In this document: piece after piece, positions 48,130-56,376 of the stretch
Layout of the letters: every line of letters begins with the position of its first letter
Position numbering within the stretch: the stretch's first letter is position 1
Source of the DNA: Acinetobacter kyonggiensis
Lineage (GTDB): Bacteria > Pseudomonadota > Gammaproteobacteria > Pseudomonadales > Moraxellaceae
Length of the DNA stretch: 64,000 bases
Assembly (NCBI RefSeq): GCF_900107285.1
Contig: NZ_FNPK01000011.1
Span: 58,672-122,671, forward strand
Direction: 5' to 3'
The notes under the pieces: model-generated
What the model was told of the DNA's origin: nothing
What the model saw: the letters and a program-made list of their open reading frames with translations, nothing else
The model's database searches: none
Translations under genes and position numbers: made by a program

Positions 48130-48163
48130 TTGACAGGCCTATTCGATAATGATTATCATTTAA
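48130..48163 (+). promoter_or_regulatory. hemP promoter with overlapping Fur box
   Basis: A perfect -35 TTGACA (48130-48135) is followed after 18 nt by TATCAT (48154-48159). GATAATGATTATCATTTAA at 48145-48163 matches 16 of 19 positions of the Fur consensus and covers the -10, the expected layout for iron-dependent repression. Confidence 0.85.
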
Positions 48164-48195
48164 ATCGTTCCCCCATATACCACGGAGTCGAAGGA

Positions 48196-48366
48196 ATGAA
48201 CGCACCATTTAGCCTATTTACACGTAATAATGACGCAGCTCACTCACTACCTATGTTGTACTCGAACAACTTATTTTCCTTAGGCAGAGAAATCCGAATT
48301 ATGCATGCTGGAGAAGAATATCGCTTGCGCCTCACGCGCAATAATCGACTCATTTTAACCAAATAA
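48196..48366 (+). CDS. hemP: Hemin uptake protein HemP
   Basis: A 56-residue HemP-family protein. The C-terminal half, LFSLGREIRIMHAGEEYRLRLTRNNRLILTK, is the family core. HemP proteins accompany haem-uptake loci in many proteobacteria and in Burkholderia act as a transcriptional activator of haem receptor genes; the role here is inferred from the family. The ATG at 48196 is chosen because the family starts nearby and upstream codons cover the promoter. It stands alone, without a receptor gene, but under a strong promoter overlapped by a Fur box. Confidence 0.9.
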   Translation: MNAPFSLFTRNNDAAHSLPMLYSNNLFSLGREIRIMHAGEEYRLRLTRNNRLILTK

Positions 48367-48401
48367 AAATAATCATAATTTAAAACAATAAACGTGGAAA
48401 C

Positions 48402-48432
48402 AAGCAGTATGTGCACAAACATACTGCTTTTT
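48402..48432 (+). terminator. Intrinsic terminator of hemP
   Basis: AAGCAGTATGT pairs perfectly with ACATACTGCTT over a 6-nt loop, followed by TTT, 36 nt past the hemP stop. Confidence 0.78.
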
Positions 48433-48434
48433 AG

Positions 48435-49775
48435 TTATTTATTAGGCAACGGCAATTGCAGCGTGACCTGTAATCCACCATAGCCAGATTTAGAAAAATG
48501 AATTTCACCTGCATGTAATTGCATTATTTTTTGACAAATCGAAAGTCCTAGTCCAGAGCCTTGTGTTTTTGTTCCTAAGGCACGATAAAAACGCTCACCT
48601 AAACGCTGTAAAACCTCTTCAGTGAGTGCTTGCCCATCATCGGCAATGGTTATGACCACATTTTGCTGCCTTTGTTGTACATCAATAAATACATGTCCGC
48701 CTTGCCCAGCATAGCGAATTGCATTATCAACAAGGTTTCGCATACAGGTAAAAATTAATTTTTCATTGGCAAGGATAGAAAGATCATCCGCGATCTGTGT
48801 TGTAATCTGAATATTTTTCTCTAGTGCAAAGGGTTGCAAAGCTTGAATAACATCGGAAACAATAGCCTGTAAATTAACGTCTATTTTAGGTAATTGGTTG
48901 GTATTGGTTGGATCAAGACGCGCCAGTAAAAGTAAATTTTCTAAAACTTGCGTACCCCGGCTGACATCATTTTGAATACTCGCCAAGTCCTGATTTAAGT
49001 CTGGATATTTACGTTTAAGCACCTGTAAGCGCATCTGAATAGCCGATAAAGGCGAACGCAGTTCATGCGAAGCATCCGCAGTAAAGCGCTGTTCTGCAAG
49101 CAAGGATTGTTTAAGCCGCTGCAACAACTGATTCAACTGCAATACCATCGGCTGTAATTCTTTTAACTCAGGCACTTGCTGCTGAATGGGTGCTAAATCA
49201 TCGGCATTTTTTTCAGCAATGTTTTTAGACAATTGCTGAATGACTTTAAATTGACGTTTCACCGCAAAATGTAAAATCAACCACTGTATGAACCAAAGCA
49301 AAATTAAAATCAGGCTGTAACCCATGACATTTTGAGCCAGCTCTTTAAAGCGTTCCCCTACAGGTTGTAGCATAGTCACAGACATCTTCAATTCAGCATC
49401 TTCAGCGCTATACATGCGCCATAATTGCTGATCTTGCCAAATATAACGATAACCATTTGATGTCTGCATTTGCAGTTTTGAATTTTGCTGTTCTAGCGGG
49501 AATTCTTTTGATTCGGTGAGAATCTGTTGCTGATCTTTTAATTGGTATTGAATATCAAACTCATCGCTCAGCTCATCCACCTGTTGTCCTGAATGTGTGG
49601 TTATATCCGAAATCAAGAGCATATCGGCAATTTCATCCATGATTTGATCTTGCACTTGCATGGTCTGATACAGTGAAATCAGCACAAACAGCAACAATGC
49701 CAACAGCCCTGTCAGAATTGAACTGAATAATGAGGTTTTAATCAGTTTGGTTTGTAAAGAGACAGTTTTGCGCAT
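48435..49775 (-). CDS. Sensor histidine kinase, QseC-like
   Basis: A 446-residue inner-membrane histidine kinase. Two membrane helices (about 14-36 and 150-172) enclose a periplasmic sensor of some 110 residues rich in Gln. The HAMP/linker is followed by the H-box FTADASHELRSPLSAIQM with the phosphorylated His, then N-box RNLVDNAIRYAG, ITIADDG and GLGLSICQKIMQLHAG. It starts 1 nt after the stop of the response regulator gene (TAATATG), so the two are coupled. With the BOF gene just upstream, the set matches ygiW-qseB-qseC of E. coli; the signal is not evident. Confidence 0.9.
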   Translation of the reverse strand: MRKTVSLQTKLIKTSLFSSILTGLLALLLFVLISLYQTMQVQDQIMDEIADMLLISDITTHSGQQVDELSDEFDIQYQLKDQQQILTESKEFPLEQQNSKLQMQTSNGYRYIWQDQQLWRMYSAEDAELKMSVTMLQPVGERFKELAQNVMGYSLILILLWFIQWLILHFAVKRQFKVIQQLSKNIAEKNADDLAPIQQQVPELKELQPMVLQLNQLLQRLKQSLLAEQRFTADASHELRSPLSAIQMRLQVLKRKYPDLNQDLASIQNDVSRGTQVLENLLLLARLDPTNTNQLPKIDVNLQAIVSDVIQALQPFALEKNIQITTQIADDLSILANEKLIFTCMRNLVDNAIRYAGQGGHVFIDVQQRQQNVVITIADDGQALTEEVLQRLGERFYRALGTKTQGSGLGLSICQKIMQLHAGEIHFSKSGYGGLQVTLQLPLPNK

Positions 49776-49776
49776 A

Positions 49777-50436
49777 TTAATCGTGACTCATGCGATAGCC
49801 TAAACCACGAATGGTTTTAATATATTGGCTGCCTATTTTTTTACGCAATTGATAAATAAAGACTTCAATCGCATTGCTCTCTATTTCATCGCCCCACGCA
49901 TATAAAGATTCTTCTAATTGTTCACGTGTGACCACATGATCTGGTTTTTGCATCAACTTATGCAAAATTTGAAACTCTTTTGCAGTGAGGTTAATGGGTT
50001 CACCATCTTGCTTTAGGGTTTTTGCTTGTGGGTCTAATTGTAAATTGGCAAAATGAAGATATTGCCCCACTTGAGCTTGATGTTGTCGCAATTGCGAACG
50101 TACACGGGCTGAAAGTTCTTCCAAACTAAAAGGTTTGACCAAATAATCATTTGCACCCAAATCTAAACCTTCAACACGATCATGAATACTGTCCTGCGCT
50201 GTAATAAAAATTACGGGCGTGGGTTGTTGCTGTGCGCGTATAGTTTTAAGAATGTCATCGCCATTGATTTTAGGAAGTCCACGATCCAGTAACACACAAT
50301 CATACTGATGCTGTTCAAGGGCTAAAATGGCATGATCACCACGCTCAACCCAATCAATATTATAACCATCCATTTCTAGCCATGTTTTTATGCTTTCTGC
50401 TTGGGAGGCATCATCTTCTGCCAGTAAGATTCGCAT
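49777..50436 (-). CDS. OmpR-family response regulator, QseB-like
   Basis: A 219-residue response regulator. The receiver domain (1-115) has the acidic pocket LLAEDD, the phospho-acceptor Asp in DCVLLDRGLPKINGDD, the switch Thr in VIFITAQDS and the Lys in YLVKPF. The winged-helix output domain (about 125-219) includes NLTAKEFQILHKLMQKPDHVVTREQLEESLY and SNAIEVFIYQLRKKIG, typical of the PmrA/QseB branch. It is co-transcribed with the kinase. A TTAAG direct repeat ahead of the neighbouring BOF gene is a plausible target. Confidence 0.9.
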   Translation of the reverse strand: MRILLAEDDASQAESIKTWLEMDGYNIDWVERGDHAILALEQHQYDCVLLDRGLPKINGDDILKTIRAQQQPTPVIFITAQDSIHDRVEGLDLGANDYLVKPFSLEELSARVRSQLRQHQAQVGQYLHFANLQLDPQAKTLKQDGEPINLTAKEFQILHKLMQKPDHVVTREQLEESLYAWGDEIESNAIEVFIYQLRKKIGSQYIKTIRGLGYRMSHD

Positions 50437-50587
50437 GTGTTGTTCTCATATTTAGACATGATTTACTTTTAAGATAACATGCTTTAAAAGGCATTAAATT
50501 GAAAAAACCACATGAATAACGCATGTGGTTTTGAGATAGATATCTGCTTAAGTCACTGATATCTATTATTTCAGCTGCGTGAACAAC

Positions 50588-50950
50588 TTAAAACTTAACG
50601 GCTTCCACATCAATTTCAACACGTTTTGCAGGTTTGTAATCAATATCAACTTCACCAATCAAGGTGACAGGTGTTTTTGCAGAGATTGGTTTACCTTGCC
50701 ATAACTCATCATCAATATCGACGGTAATCGTGCCCGTATTATCGCGGAATTGATATTTCTCATCCCCTAAAGCTTTAACCACATAACCTTTGAGCTGTAC
50801 TTTCGTGTCGTCTTTTAAAGTCAATGCCTGTTTAACTGTCGTGGTCACTTGCGGTGCAATTGCAGTTTGATTGACTGCGGTATTTGCCATAGCAAATGTT
50901 GTTGCACCCACCAAACCTGCAATTAAAGCTGCTTTTGAAATCATATTCAT
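50588..50950 (-). CDS. BOF family (YgiW/NirD-type) periplasmic protein
   Basis: A 120-residue exported protein with a bacterial OB fold. The signal peptide MNMISKAALIAGLVGATTFAMA is cut before NTAVNQ. The domain shows LKDDTKVQLKGYVVKALGDEKYQFRDNTGTITVDIDDELWQG, the typical BOF pattern, and ends RVEIDVEAVKF. YgiW-type proteins are linked to stress tolerance and metal or lipid binding, without a defined biochemical role. I start at the ATG at 50950, where GAGGG stands 8 nt upstream; the GTG at 50977 is itself part of an AAGGTG sequence. It precedes the two-component genes on the same strand, as ygiW precedes qseBC in E. coli. Confidence 0.9.
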   Translation of the reverse strand: MNMISKAALIAGLVGATTFAMANTAVNQTAIAPQVTTTVKQALTLKDDTKVQLKGYVVKALGDEKYQFRDNTGTITVDIDDELWQGKPISAKTPVTLIGEVDIDYKPAKRVEIDVEAVKF

Positions 50951-51019
50951 GCTTAAAACCCTCATCTTTTTGTTCACCTTTTCGATAAAGTCATTAAAAC
51001 AAATAAAGATGAGGTGAAT

Positions 51020-51035
51020 CTTAAGATTTCTTAAT
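51020..51035 (-). promoter_or_regulatory. Candidate QseB/PmrA-type direct repeat ahead of the BOF gene
   Basis: On the minus strand TTAAG-N5-TTAAG (ATTAAGAAATCTTAAG) lies 70 bp upstream of the BOF start. PmrA/QseB regulators bind tandem (C/T)TTAA-type half-sites about one helical turn apart; here the period is 10 rather than the more usual 11 bp. Confidence 0.5.
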
Positions 51036-51048
51036 TTTCACCAATGCT

Positions 51049-52806
51049 TTAATTCAAAGGCACCACGCGCAAGACTTCTTCTAAAGTGGTCATGCCTGCT
51101 AAAACTTTACGTGCACCCGCAATTCGAAGGGGTTCGATGCCTTCTTTCTTGGCCTGATGACGCAACTGGTTTAAATTAGCATTTGCCCCAATCAGTTGTT
51201 TGCTCTCCAAACTTAAAGGCATAAATTCATAAATACCAATACGACCTTTATATCCCGTGTGACGACATTCTTCACAACCAACAGCATGGAATACAAAGTT
51301 CGGCATTTCGATTTCATAATCAAAAGTTAAATGCTTCCATTCTTGCTCATTAATAAAGGTTTCTTGTTTACAATGTGGGCACAGTTTCCGCACCAGACGC
51401 TGTGCCAGAACCCCTAAAATGGTCGCCGCAGTTAAAAATGGCTGGATGCCTAAATCATGCAATCGCGTCAGACTTGAAGGTGCATCGTTGGTATGTAAAG
51501 TAGATAACACCAAATGACCTGTCAACGCAGCTTGGATCGCCATATTTGCGGTATCTTGATCTCGAATCTCACCCACCATAATAATATCGGGGTCTTGACG
51601 CATTAAAGCGCGAACGCCATCGGCAAAGCCCAAATCAATCCCTTGATTTACCTGCATTTGATTAAAACTCGGTTCAAGCATTTCAATCGGGTCTTCAATC
51701 GTACAGACATTCACTTGTTCTGTTGCCAGCTGTTTCAGTGAAGAATACAAAGTCGTGGTTTTTCCCGAACCCGTCGGCCCCGTCACCAAAATAATGCCGT
51801 GACTATGTGACGTTAAGGCTTGCCAATCACTGAGTAAATCGCCTTCAAAGCCCAACTGTTGAAAACTTCTGACCAAAACTTCGGGGTCAAAAATACGCAT
51901 CACCATTTTTTCGCCAAACGCAGTCGGTAAAGTCGATAAACGTAGCTCTGTTTCTTGCCCTTTCGGGGTACGGGTTTTTAAGCGACCATCTTGAGGTTTA
52001 CGCTTTTCAGCCACATTCATCCGACCTAAAATTTTAATCCGTGAAATCACCGCGGTCAGTGTATTGGCTGGCATTTTATAAATGGTATGCAATACACCAT
52101 CTATTCGAAAGCGTACCTTTCCTGCATCTTTACGCGGTTCGAGATGAATATCACTCGCGCCTTGTTCAAAGGCAAACTGTAGAACCCAATCCACAAGCTT
52201 GACAATATGCTGATCATTGGCATCTGGATTTTGGGTATCTCCCAATTGTAAGAGCGCCTCTACCCCTTTGTGATCACGATCATAAGCATTGGCTTTTTGT
52301 GATGAATTTACAGCACGACTAACTTGGTAATATTCCACCAAATAGCGCTGTAACTGGTCTGGACTTAACAATACACGCTGAATTTTTTTCGGTAAAAGAC
52401 TGTGTTCTAAGTTCGCAACCCACTCTGTTTTATAAGGTTGATCCGTTGCAATAAATACTTTATCTGCTTGAATTTCAACCGCTAAAATTTTATTACGTAC
52501 AGCAAATTCTTGCGACATCACACTGGTCAATGCCTGCACATCTGCTTTCAAAGGATCAATAATATAAAAAGGAATATTGGCTTTTTCTGCAATCCACTGA
52601 CATAAACGGTTTAAAGTCAGGGTGGATTGAGGGTGCGATTGATCCACCAGATCAAAATTTGCAATCCACTGCAATGGATGCCACTTGAGTTGCTCACGTT
52701 GCCGATGTGTCGTTTGTATCAGTAGCTTATTGCGCTCGGTAATACGTTCATCTTTTTGTAATTGTTCCAGACACCAAGATGTGTCCATTTCAAAATTAAA
52801 ATTCAT
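51049..52806 (-). CDS. GspE/PilB family secretion ATPase, orphan
   Basis: A 585-residue hexameric ATPase of the type II secretion/type IV pilus family. The N-terminal 190 residues are divergent. From about 200 on the catalytic core shows GASDIHLEPRKDAGKVRFRIDG, the Walker A GPTGSGKTTTLYSSL, the Asp box TIEDPIE, Walker B IMVGEIRDQDTANMAIQAALTGH and the His box LSTLHTNDAPSSL. A zinc-binding pair, CPHCKQE and CEECRHTGYKGRIGIYEF, follows. No pilus or secretion gene is adjacent, so the machine it serves cannot be named. The ATG at 52806 is used; the TTG five codons upstream is unlikely. Confidence 0.88.
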   Translation of the reverse strand: MNFNFEMDTSWCLEQLQKDERITERNKLLIQTTHRQREQLKWHPLQWIANFDLVDQSHPQSTLTLNRLCQWIAEKANIPFYIIDPLKADVQALTSVMSQEFAVRNKILAVEIQADKVFIATDQPYKTEWVANLEHSLLPKKIQRVLLSPDQLQRYLVEYYQVSRAVNSSQKANAYDRDHKGVEALLQLGDTQNPDANDQHIVKLVDWVLQFAFEQGASDIHLEPRKDAGKVRFRIDGVLHTIYKMPANTLTAVISRIKILGRMNVAEKRKPQDGRLKTRTPKGQETELRLSTLPTAFGEKMVMRIFDPEVLVRSFQQLGFEGDLLSDWQALTSHSHGIILVTGPTGSGKTTTLYSSLKQLATEQVNVCTIEDPIEMLEPSFNQMQVNQGIDLGFADGVRALMRQDPDIIMVGEIRDQDTANMAIQAALTGHLVLSTLHTNDAPSSLTRLHDLGIQPFLTAATILGVLAQRLVRKLCPHCKQETFINEQEWKHLTFDYEIEMPNFVFHAVGCEECRHTGYKGRIGIYEFMPLSLESKQLIGANANLNQLRHQAKKEGIEPLRIAGARKVLAGMTTLEEVLRVVPLN

Positions 52807-53062
52807 TGTTCTAAGCCCCAAAACATCGCAATACTATAGCAAACTAAATTTCATCTCGCTTAAATCACTTTTATAAAAATAAGCACTTGAGCGTTAAATT
52901 AACTTTATTGATCCCTTATCTCACTTTCAAAATAAAGGCCATTACTACTCTTAACTTAACGACGATTATACTTTTACTTTCGCTGATTTATAGCCAATAA
53001 TGCTTCATACACTGTTCAATTAACCACCACACTCCCCAACCTTAAGTTTTTGGATTAATACT

Positions 53063-54322
53063 GTGAATAATCTGCTTAATCTATCGCTTCAAAGCACATC
53101 ATTTCAAGAATTACTGATGATTATGGCTGCGGCTTTAGGTTGTGGTTTATTAATCGGTTTAGAGCGTGAAAGAAGCAAACAACGTGAAAATCAACATAGC
53201 TTTGCTGGCGTTCGTTCATTTGTCATCTGTGCATTACTTGGTGCGCTATGTTTTACTTTTGGCGCTATTTTTGGTCTGGTCGGTGCAATCATTATTGGTG
53301 GAATTGGTATTTTTTCGCTTAAAAACCAGCTTAAAGATCCTGGTGTAACCACTGAACTGGCCTTTGTCATGACCTATTTTATCGGCGCACTTTGCCTTTG
53401 GAACATTACACTGGCTGCAAGTTTATCCGTTGTACTGACCATTATTTTAATGATGAAACATTCAATACATGGTATTGCAAGCAAATGGATTACCGAAGCT
53501 GAGTTTAAAGATGGTTTATTTTTACTCGCGCTGATTTTAATTGGTTTACCGCTGACCCCAAACACACCTTTATGGGGTTCAGTCCTCAACCCTTATATTA
53601 TTTTAAAACTGCTAGCGCTTATACTGGTGGTTCAAACTTTAGCGCATATTGCAAAACGCTTACTGTCTTCAAAAAATGCCCTCATGCTTTCATCTATAGC
53701 ATCTGGTTTTGTATCGAGTACAGCCACCATCGCCAGCTTAGGTATGGAAGTTCGCTCAGGTCGTGCAGAAGCAAATGCTAATGCAGGTGCAGCACTGATG
53801 TCCTGTATTTCCACCTTATTGCTGCTGTTAATTATTATTGCTGGCGTGTCTGTAAGTTGGCTAAAAATTCTGATTTTTCCATCATTACTTGCCATCATTA
53901 TTCTCGCTCTCTGTGCTTTATGGCTTTTACGTAACGCAAAAGCACCTGAAAATATAGAATTAATCGATAGCCGAATGTTTAGCTTAAAAGAAGCTGCCAT
54001 CATTGCAGGTACATTAACTATTATTCAAGCAGGAATTTATGGACTCAATCTTTTACTTGGGGATGCCGGATTAATTGCAGGAACGCTGTTAGCTTCACTA
54101 TTTGAAATTCACGCAGCCGCAGCGGCCGTGGTCATTCAAGGTGATCCAACCAACTCAACATTACTCTATGCCATGATTTTAGGCTTAGGCGCTCATGCAA
54201 TTTCGAAATCTATTAATGCGACTTTAACGGGTGGCTGGAAATTCGCGCGCGTATTCGTTCCTGCTCAAATACTACATATGCTCGTTTTAATCAGTGTGCT
54301 TTTCTGGGTCAGCCTACGCTAG
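53063..54322 (+). CDS. MgtC/DUF4010 family membrane protein
   Basis: A 419-residue polytopic protein with about 12 membrane helices. The N-terminal 140 residues are an MgtC/SapB-type domain with the signature GLLIGLERERSKQ and FAGVRSFVICALLGAL. The rest is DUF4010-like, with SSIASGFVSSTATIASLGMEVRSG and a final set of helices including EIHAAAAAVVIQ. Function of these long MgtC-like proteins is unknown. The start is a GTG at 53063 with a weak GGA upstream; an ATG at 53117 (MIMAAALGCG) would remove 18 residues. The stop shares CTAG with the stop of the converging trmO gene. Confidence 0.85.
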   Translation: MNNLLNLSLQSTSFQELLMIMAAALGCGLLIGLERERSKQRENQHSFAGVRSFVICALLGALCFTFGAIFGLVGAIIIGGIGIFSLKNQLKDPGVTTELAFVMTYFIGALCLWNITLAASLSVVLTIILMMKHSIHGIASKWITEAEFKDGLFLLALILIGLPLTPNTPLWGSVLNPYIILKLLALILVVQTLAHIAKRLLSSKNALMLSSIASGFVSSTATIASLGMEVRSGRAEANANAGAALMSCISTLLLLLIIIAGVSVSWLKILIFPSLLAIIILALCALWLLRNAKAPENIELIDSRMFSLKEAAIIAGTLTIIQAGIYGLNLLLGDAGLIAGTLLASLFEIHAAAAAVVIQGDPTNSTLLYAMILGLGAHAISKSINATLTGGWKFARVFVPAQILHMLVLISVLFWVSLR

Positions 54323-55035
54323 AGTTGAACAATATCAACAACCGTAATATTGCCTAACCCGACAGAAAAACTCACATCTAAATGAGCAAAATTCATTTTA
54401 TAAATCCGCGCTGCATCATTTTGATAAGCAGGTCTTGGATCCAAGGATAAAACTTGCTCCAACTCACTCACAATTCGATCATCTAAGTTTTGAACCTGAA
54501 TCAACTCTTGCTTTTGTTGCTCCGCACTTTCGCTCCAAATAACCCGCATTCGTTCAGGCTCATGCTGCGCATAACCACTTTTTGCAGCAACAACGGCATC
54601 TGAATATTGAATATATGGCTTAATATCTAAAATTGGTGTGCCATTGAGCAAATCACTCCCTGTCACATACACACGAACAGACTTACCGACTTTTTTCACT
54701 TCTTTCAACTGCACCACAGACAAGCCCATAGGTGCAGGACGATACATACTCCGTGTCGCAAACACCCCCATTTTCTTATTTCCCCCTAAACGGGGTGGTC
54801 GGACTTGAGGGCGAAAATTATGGCTATCTTGTTGATTTTTATTGTCATGAAACTGCCAAATTAACCACAAATGACTAAATTCATTAATGCCTTCGAACGC
54901 CAATAAATCATTATAAGGTTCAACCATTTCAATATAAGATTCGACTTGAACCAAATTAGGTTGTCTCGGAATACCAAATTTTTCACGATAAGGCGAGTTC
55001 ATATACCCAATAATAGGCACTTTAAGTTCAGTCAT
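54319..55035 (-). CDS. trmO: tRNA m6t6A37 methyltransferase TrmO (TsaA/YaeB)
   Basis: A 238-residue TrmO that N6-methylates t6A37 of some threonyl tRNAs using S-adenosylmethionine. The family-specific single-sheet barrel shows IGYMNSPYREKFGIPRQPNLV, FEGINEFSHLWLIWQFH, RPPRLGGNKKMGVFATRSMYRPAPMGLSVV (the SAM site) and LLNGTPILDIKPYIQYSDAV. I start at the ATG at 55035 (MTELKVPIIGY). It is the sole gene on its strand here, and its TAG stop overlaps the stop of the MgtC-type gene in the same four bases. Confidence 0.93.
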   Translation of the reverse strand: MTELKVPIIGYMNSPYREKFGIPRQPNLVQVESYIEMVEPYNDLLAFEGINEFSHLWLIWQFHDNKNQQDSHNFRPQVRPPRLGGNKKMGVFATRSMYRPAPMGLSVVQLKEVKKVGKSVRVYVTGSDLLNGTPILDIKPYIQYSDAVVAAKSGYAQHEPERMRVIWSESAEQQKQELIQVQNLDDRIVSELEQVLSLDPRPAYQNDAARIYKMNFAHLDVSFSVGLGNITVVDIVQL

Positions 55036-55140
55036 AATCAATTTTTCTGATAAGCTCAATTAAATATATTCAGTTTATCGAGAATGTTTTTAGATTAGAA
55101 TAGTAAGCTGTTCTAATTTGATAATTTATTGAGACCTTTA

Positions 55141-55920
55141 ATGGCTGCTTTCAACGTCGAGAAGATTACTCACGTCCACCACTGGAATGACACATTATTC
55201 AGTTTTAAAACCACGCGTGACACTGCGCTACGTTTTAAAAATGGTCAATTTGTGATGATTGGTCTTGAAGTAAACGGTAAGCCTTTAATGCGTGCTTATT
55301 CTATTGCCAGTGCTAACTACGAAGAAGAATTAGAGTTTTTCTCAATTAAAGTGCCAGATGGTCCTTTAACCTCTATTTTACAAAAAGTAAAAGTGGGCGA
55401 CGAAATCTTAGTTTCTAAAAAGCCTACAGGTACTTTAGTGCTTGATGACTTAAACCCAGGTAAAAACTTGTACCTACTTTCTTCAGGTACTGGTCTTGCG
55501 CCATTCTTGGCAACCATTCGTGATCCTGAAACCTATGAACGCTTTGAAAAAGTGATTGTTGTTCACGGTACACGTTTCATCTCTGAATTGGCCTACCAAG
55601 ATTTAATTAATAATGAACTTCCAAACCATGAATTTTTCGAAGAATTAGGCATTAAAGACAAGCTGGTTTATTACCCAACTGTAACACGCGAAGAATATCC
55701 AAACCAAGGGCGTGTAACCACGGCAATTGAAAGTGGTGAAATCTTCGAAAAAATTGGTCTACCACGTTTCAACCCAGAAACTGACCGCGCAATGCTTTGC
55801 GGTAGCCCTGCATTCCTAAAAGACGTTGTTGCACTTTTAGACCAGCATGGGCTAAAAGAATCACCTCGTATGGGTGTGCTTGGCGATTATGTGGTTGAAC
55901 GTGCATTTGTTGAAAAATAA
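55141..55920 (+). CDS. fpr: Ferredoxin-NADP+ reductase
   Basis: A 259-residue bacterial FNR (subclass like Pseudomonas and Azotobacter FprA) that exchanges electrons between NADPH and ferredoxin or flavodoxin through FAD. FAD-binding residues lie in MRAYSIASANYEEELEFFSIKV and GPLTSILQ. The NADP domain has LSSGTGLAPFLATIRDPETYERF, VVHGTRFISELAYQ and LCGSPAFLKDVVALLDQHGL, and the protein ends in an aromatic-plus-tail stretch YVVERAFVEK. I use the ATG at 55141; the TTG at 55129 lies in the GAG-bearing leader. It has a strong terminator. Confidence 0.94.
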   Translation: MAAFNVEKITHVHHWNDTLFSFKTTRDTALRFKNGQFVMIGLEVNGKPLMRAYSIASANYEEELEFFSIKVPDGPLTSILQKVKVGDEILVSKKPTGTLVLDDLNPGKNLYLLSSGTGLAPFLATIRDPETYERFEKVIVVHGTRFISELAYQDLINNELPNHEFFEELGIKDKLVYYPTVTREEYPNQGRVTTAIESGEIFEKIGLPRFNPETDRAMLCGSPAFLKDVVALLDQHGLKESPRMGVLGDYVVERAFVEK

Positions 55921-55935
55921 TACCGCGTCATATTG

Positions 55936-55966
55936 AAAAACCGAGGAATTTCCTCGGTTTTTTTTT
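55936..55966 (+). terminator. Intrinsic terminator of fpr
   Basis: AAAAACCGAGGA pairs with TCCTCGGTTTTT over a 3-nt loop and is followed by a run of T residues, 15 nt past the fpr stop. Confidence 0.9.
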
Positions 55967-56069
55967 ATTTTCAAATATTTATTTTTTATTAAATCTGAAT
56001 AAATGTGAGTGAATTTCAACCACACCAACATTTTTGGTCAGAATTTGTCAAAAAACTGACTAAAAATTG

Positions 56070-56098
56070 TTGTCTTAAGCAATAAAAGTACCTATAAT
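56070..56098 (+). promoter_or_regulatory. Sigma-70 promoter with no gene behind it
   Basis: TTGTCT (56070-56075) is followed after exactly 17 nt by a perfect TATAAT (56093-56098). The expected start is near 56105. An imperfect 11-bp inverted repeat (TTTTTGGTCAG with CTGACTAAAAA) lies just upstream at 56031-56066. Confidence 0.65.
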
Positions 56099-56109
56099 CT
56101 CAAACATAA

Positions 56110-56123
56110 ACAGACAGGTCTGT
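56110..56123. promoter_or_regulatory. TetR-like operator at the candidate RNA start
   Basis: ACAGACAGGTCTGT is a palindrome with a 2-nt centre, 12 nt past the -10 box. Many TetR/AcrR repressors bind AGAC-GTCT-type sites, and a TetR gene converges from the right. Confidence 0.5.
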
Positions 56124-56298
56124 ATACTGCTGATTTGTTTTATTTAGCTGAAGTTTATAATACATCCAGAGGGCACTTTACAAGTATAAAAACAACATAA
56201 GAAGGGAGTTTTCAAACTCCTCATAGTATTAATATTTTAGCCAATTTCATTATGAAAGAGACTTCAATATTAATACTAAACCAAGAACTTTCAGCGAG

Positions 56299-56332
56299 GC
56301 GTGATATATAACTATAATATTCACGCTTTTTT
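56299..56332 (+). terminator. Plus-strand intrinsic terminator with no upstream gene
   Basis: GCGTGA pairs with TCACGC over a 16-nt, partly pairable loop and is followed by six T residues and further T-rich sequence. No plus-strand ORF ends before it, which argues for a non-coding transcript. Confidence 0.65.
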
Positions 56333-56376
56333 ATTTTTTAAAATTTATAAGCAGCAAACGATAAGCACAGTAAAAT

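Larger units (their letters stand above)
56105..56332 (+). ncRNA. Candidate structured small RNA (about 225 nt)
   Basis: This stretch lies between the promoter at 56070-56098 and a terminator at 56299-56332 and holds no ORF of note. Predicted structure: a palindrome at 56110-56123; a 7-bp stem GGAGTTT/AAACTCC with a 2-nt loop (56205-56220); a 13-bp perfect stem TAGTATTAATATT with its complement (56224-56236 and 56266-56278), which encloses a small TTTCA/TGAAA stem; then the terminator stem GCGTGA/TCACGC with six T residues. Promoter, stems and terminator all fit the plus strand. It could equally be a decayed element; no homologue is known to me. Confidence 0.4.
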
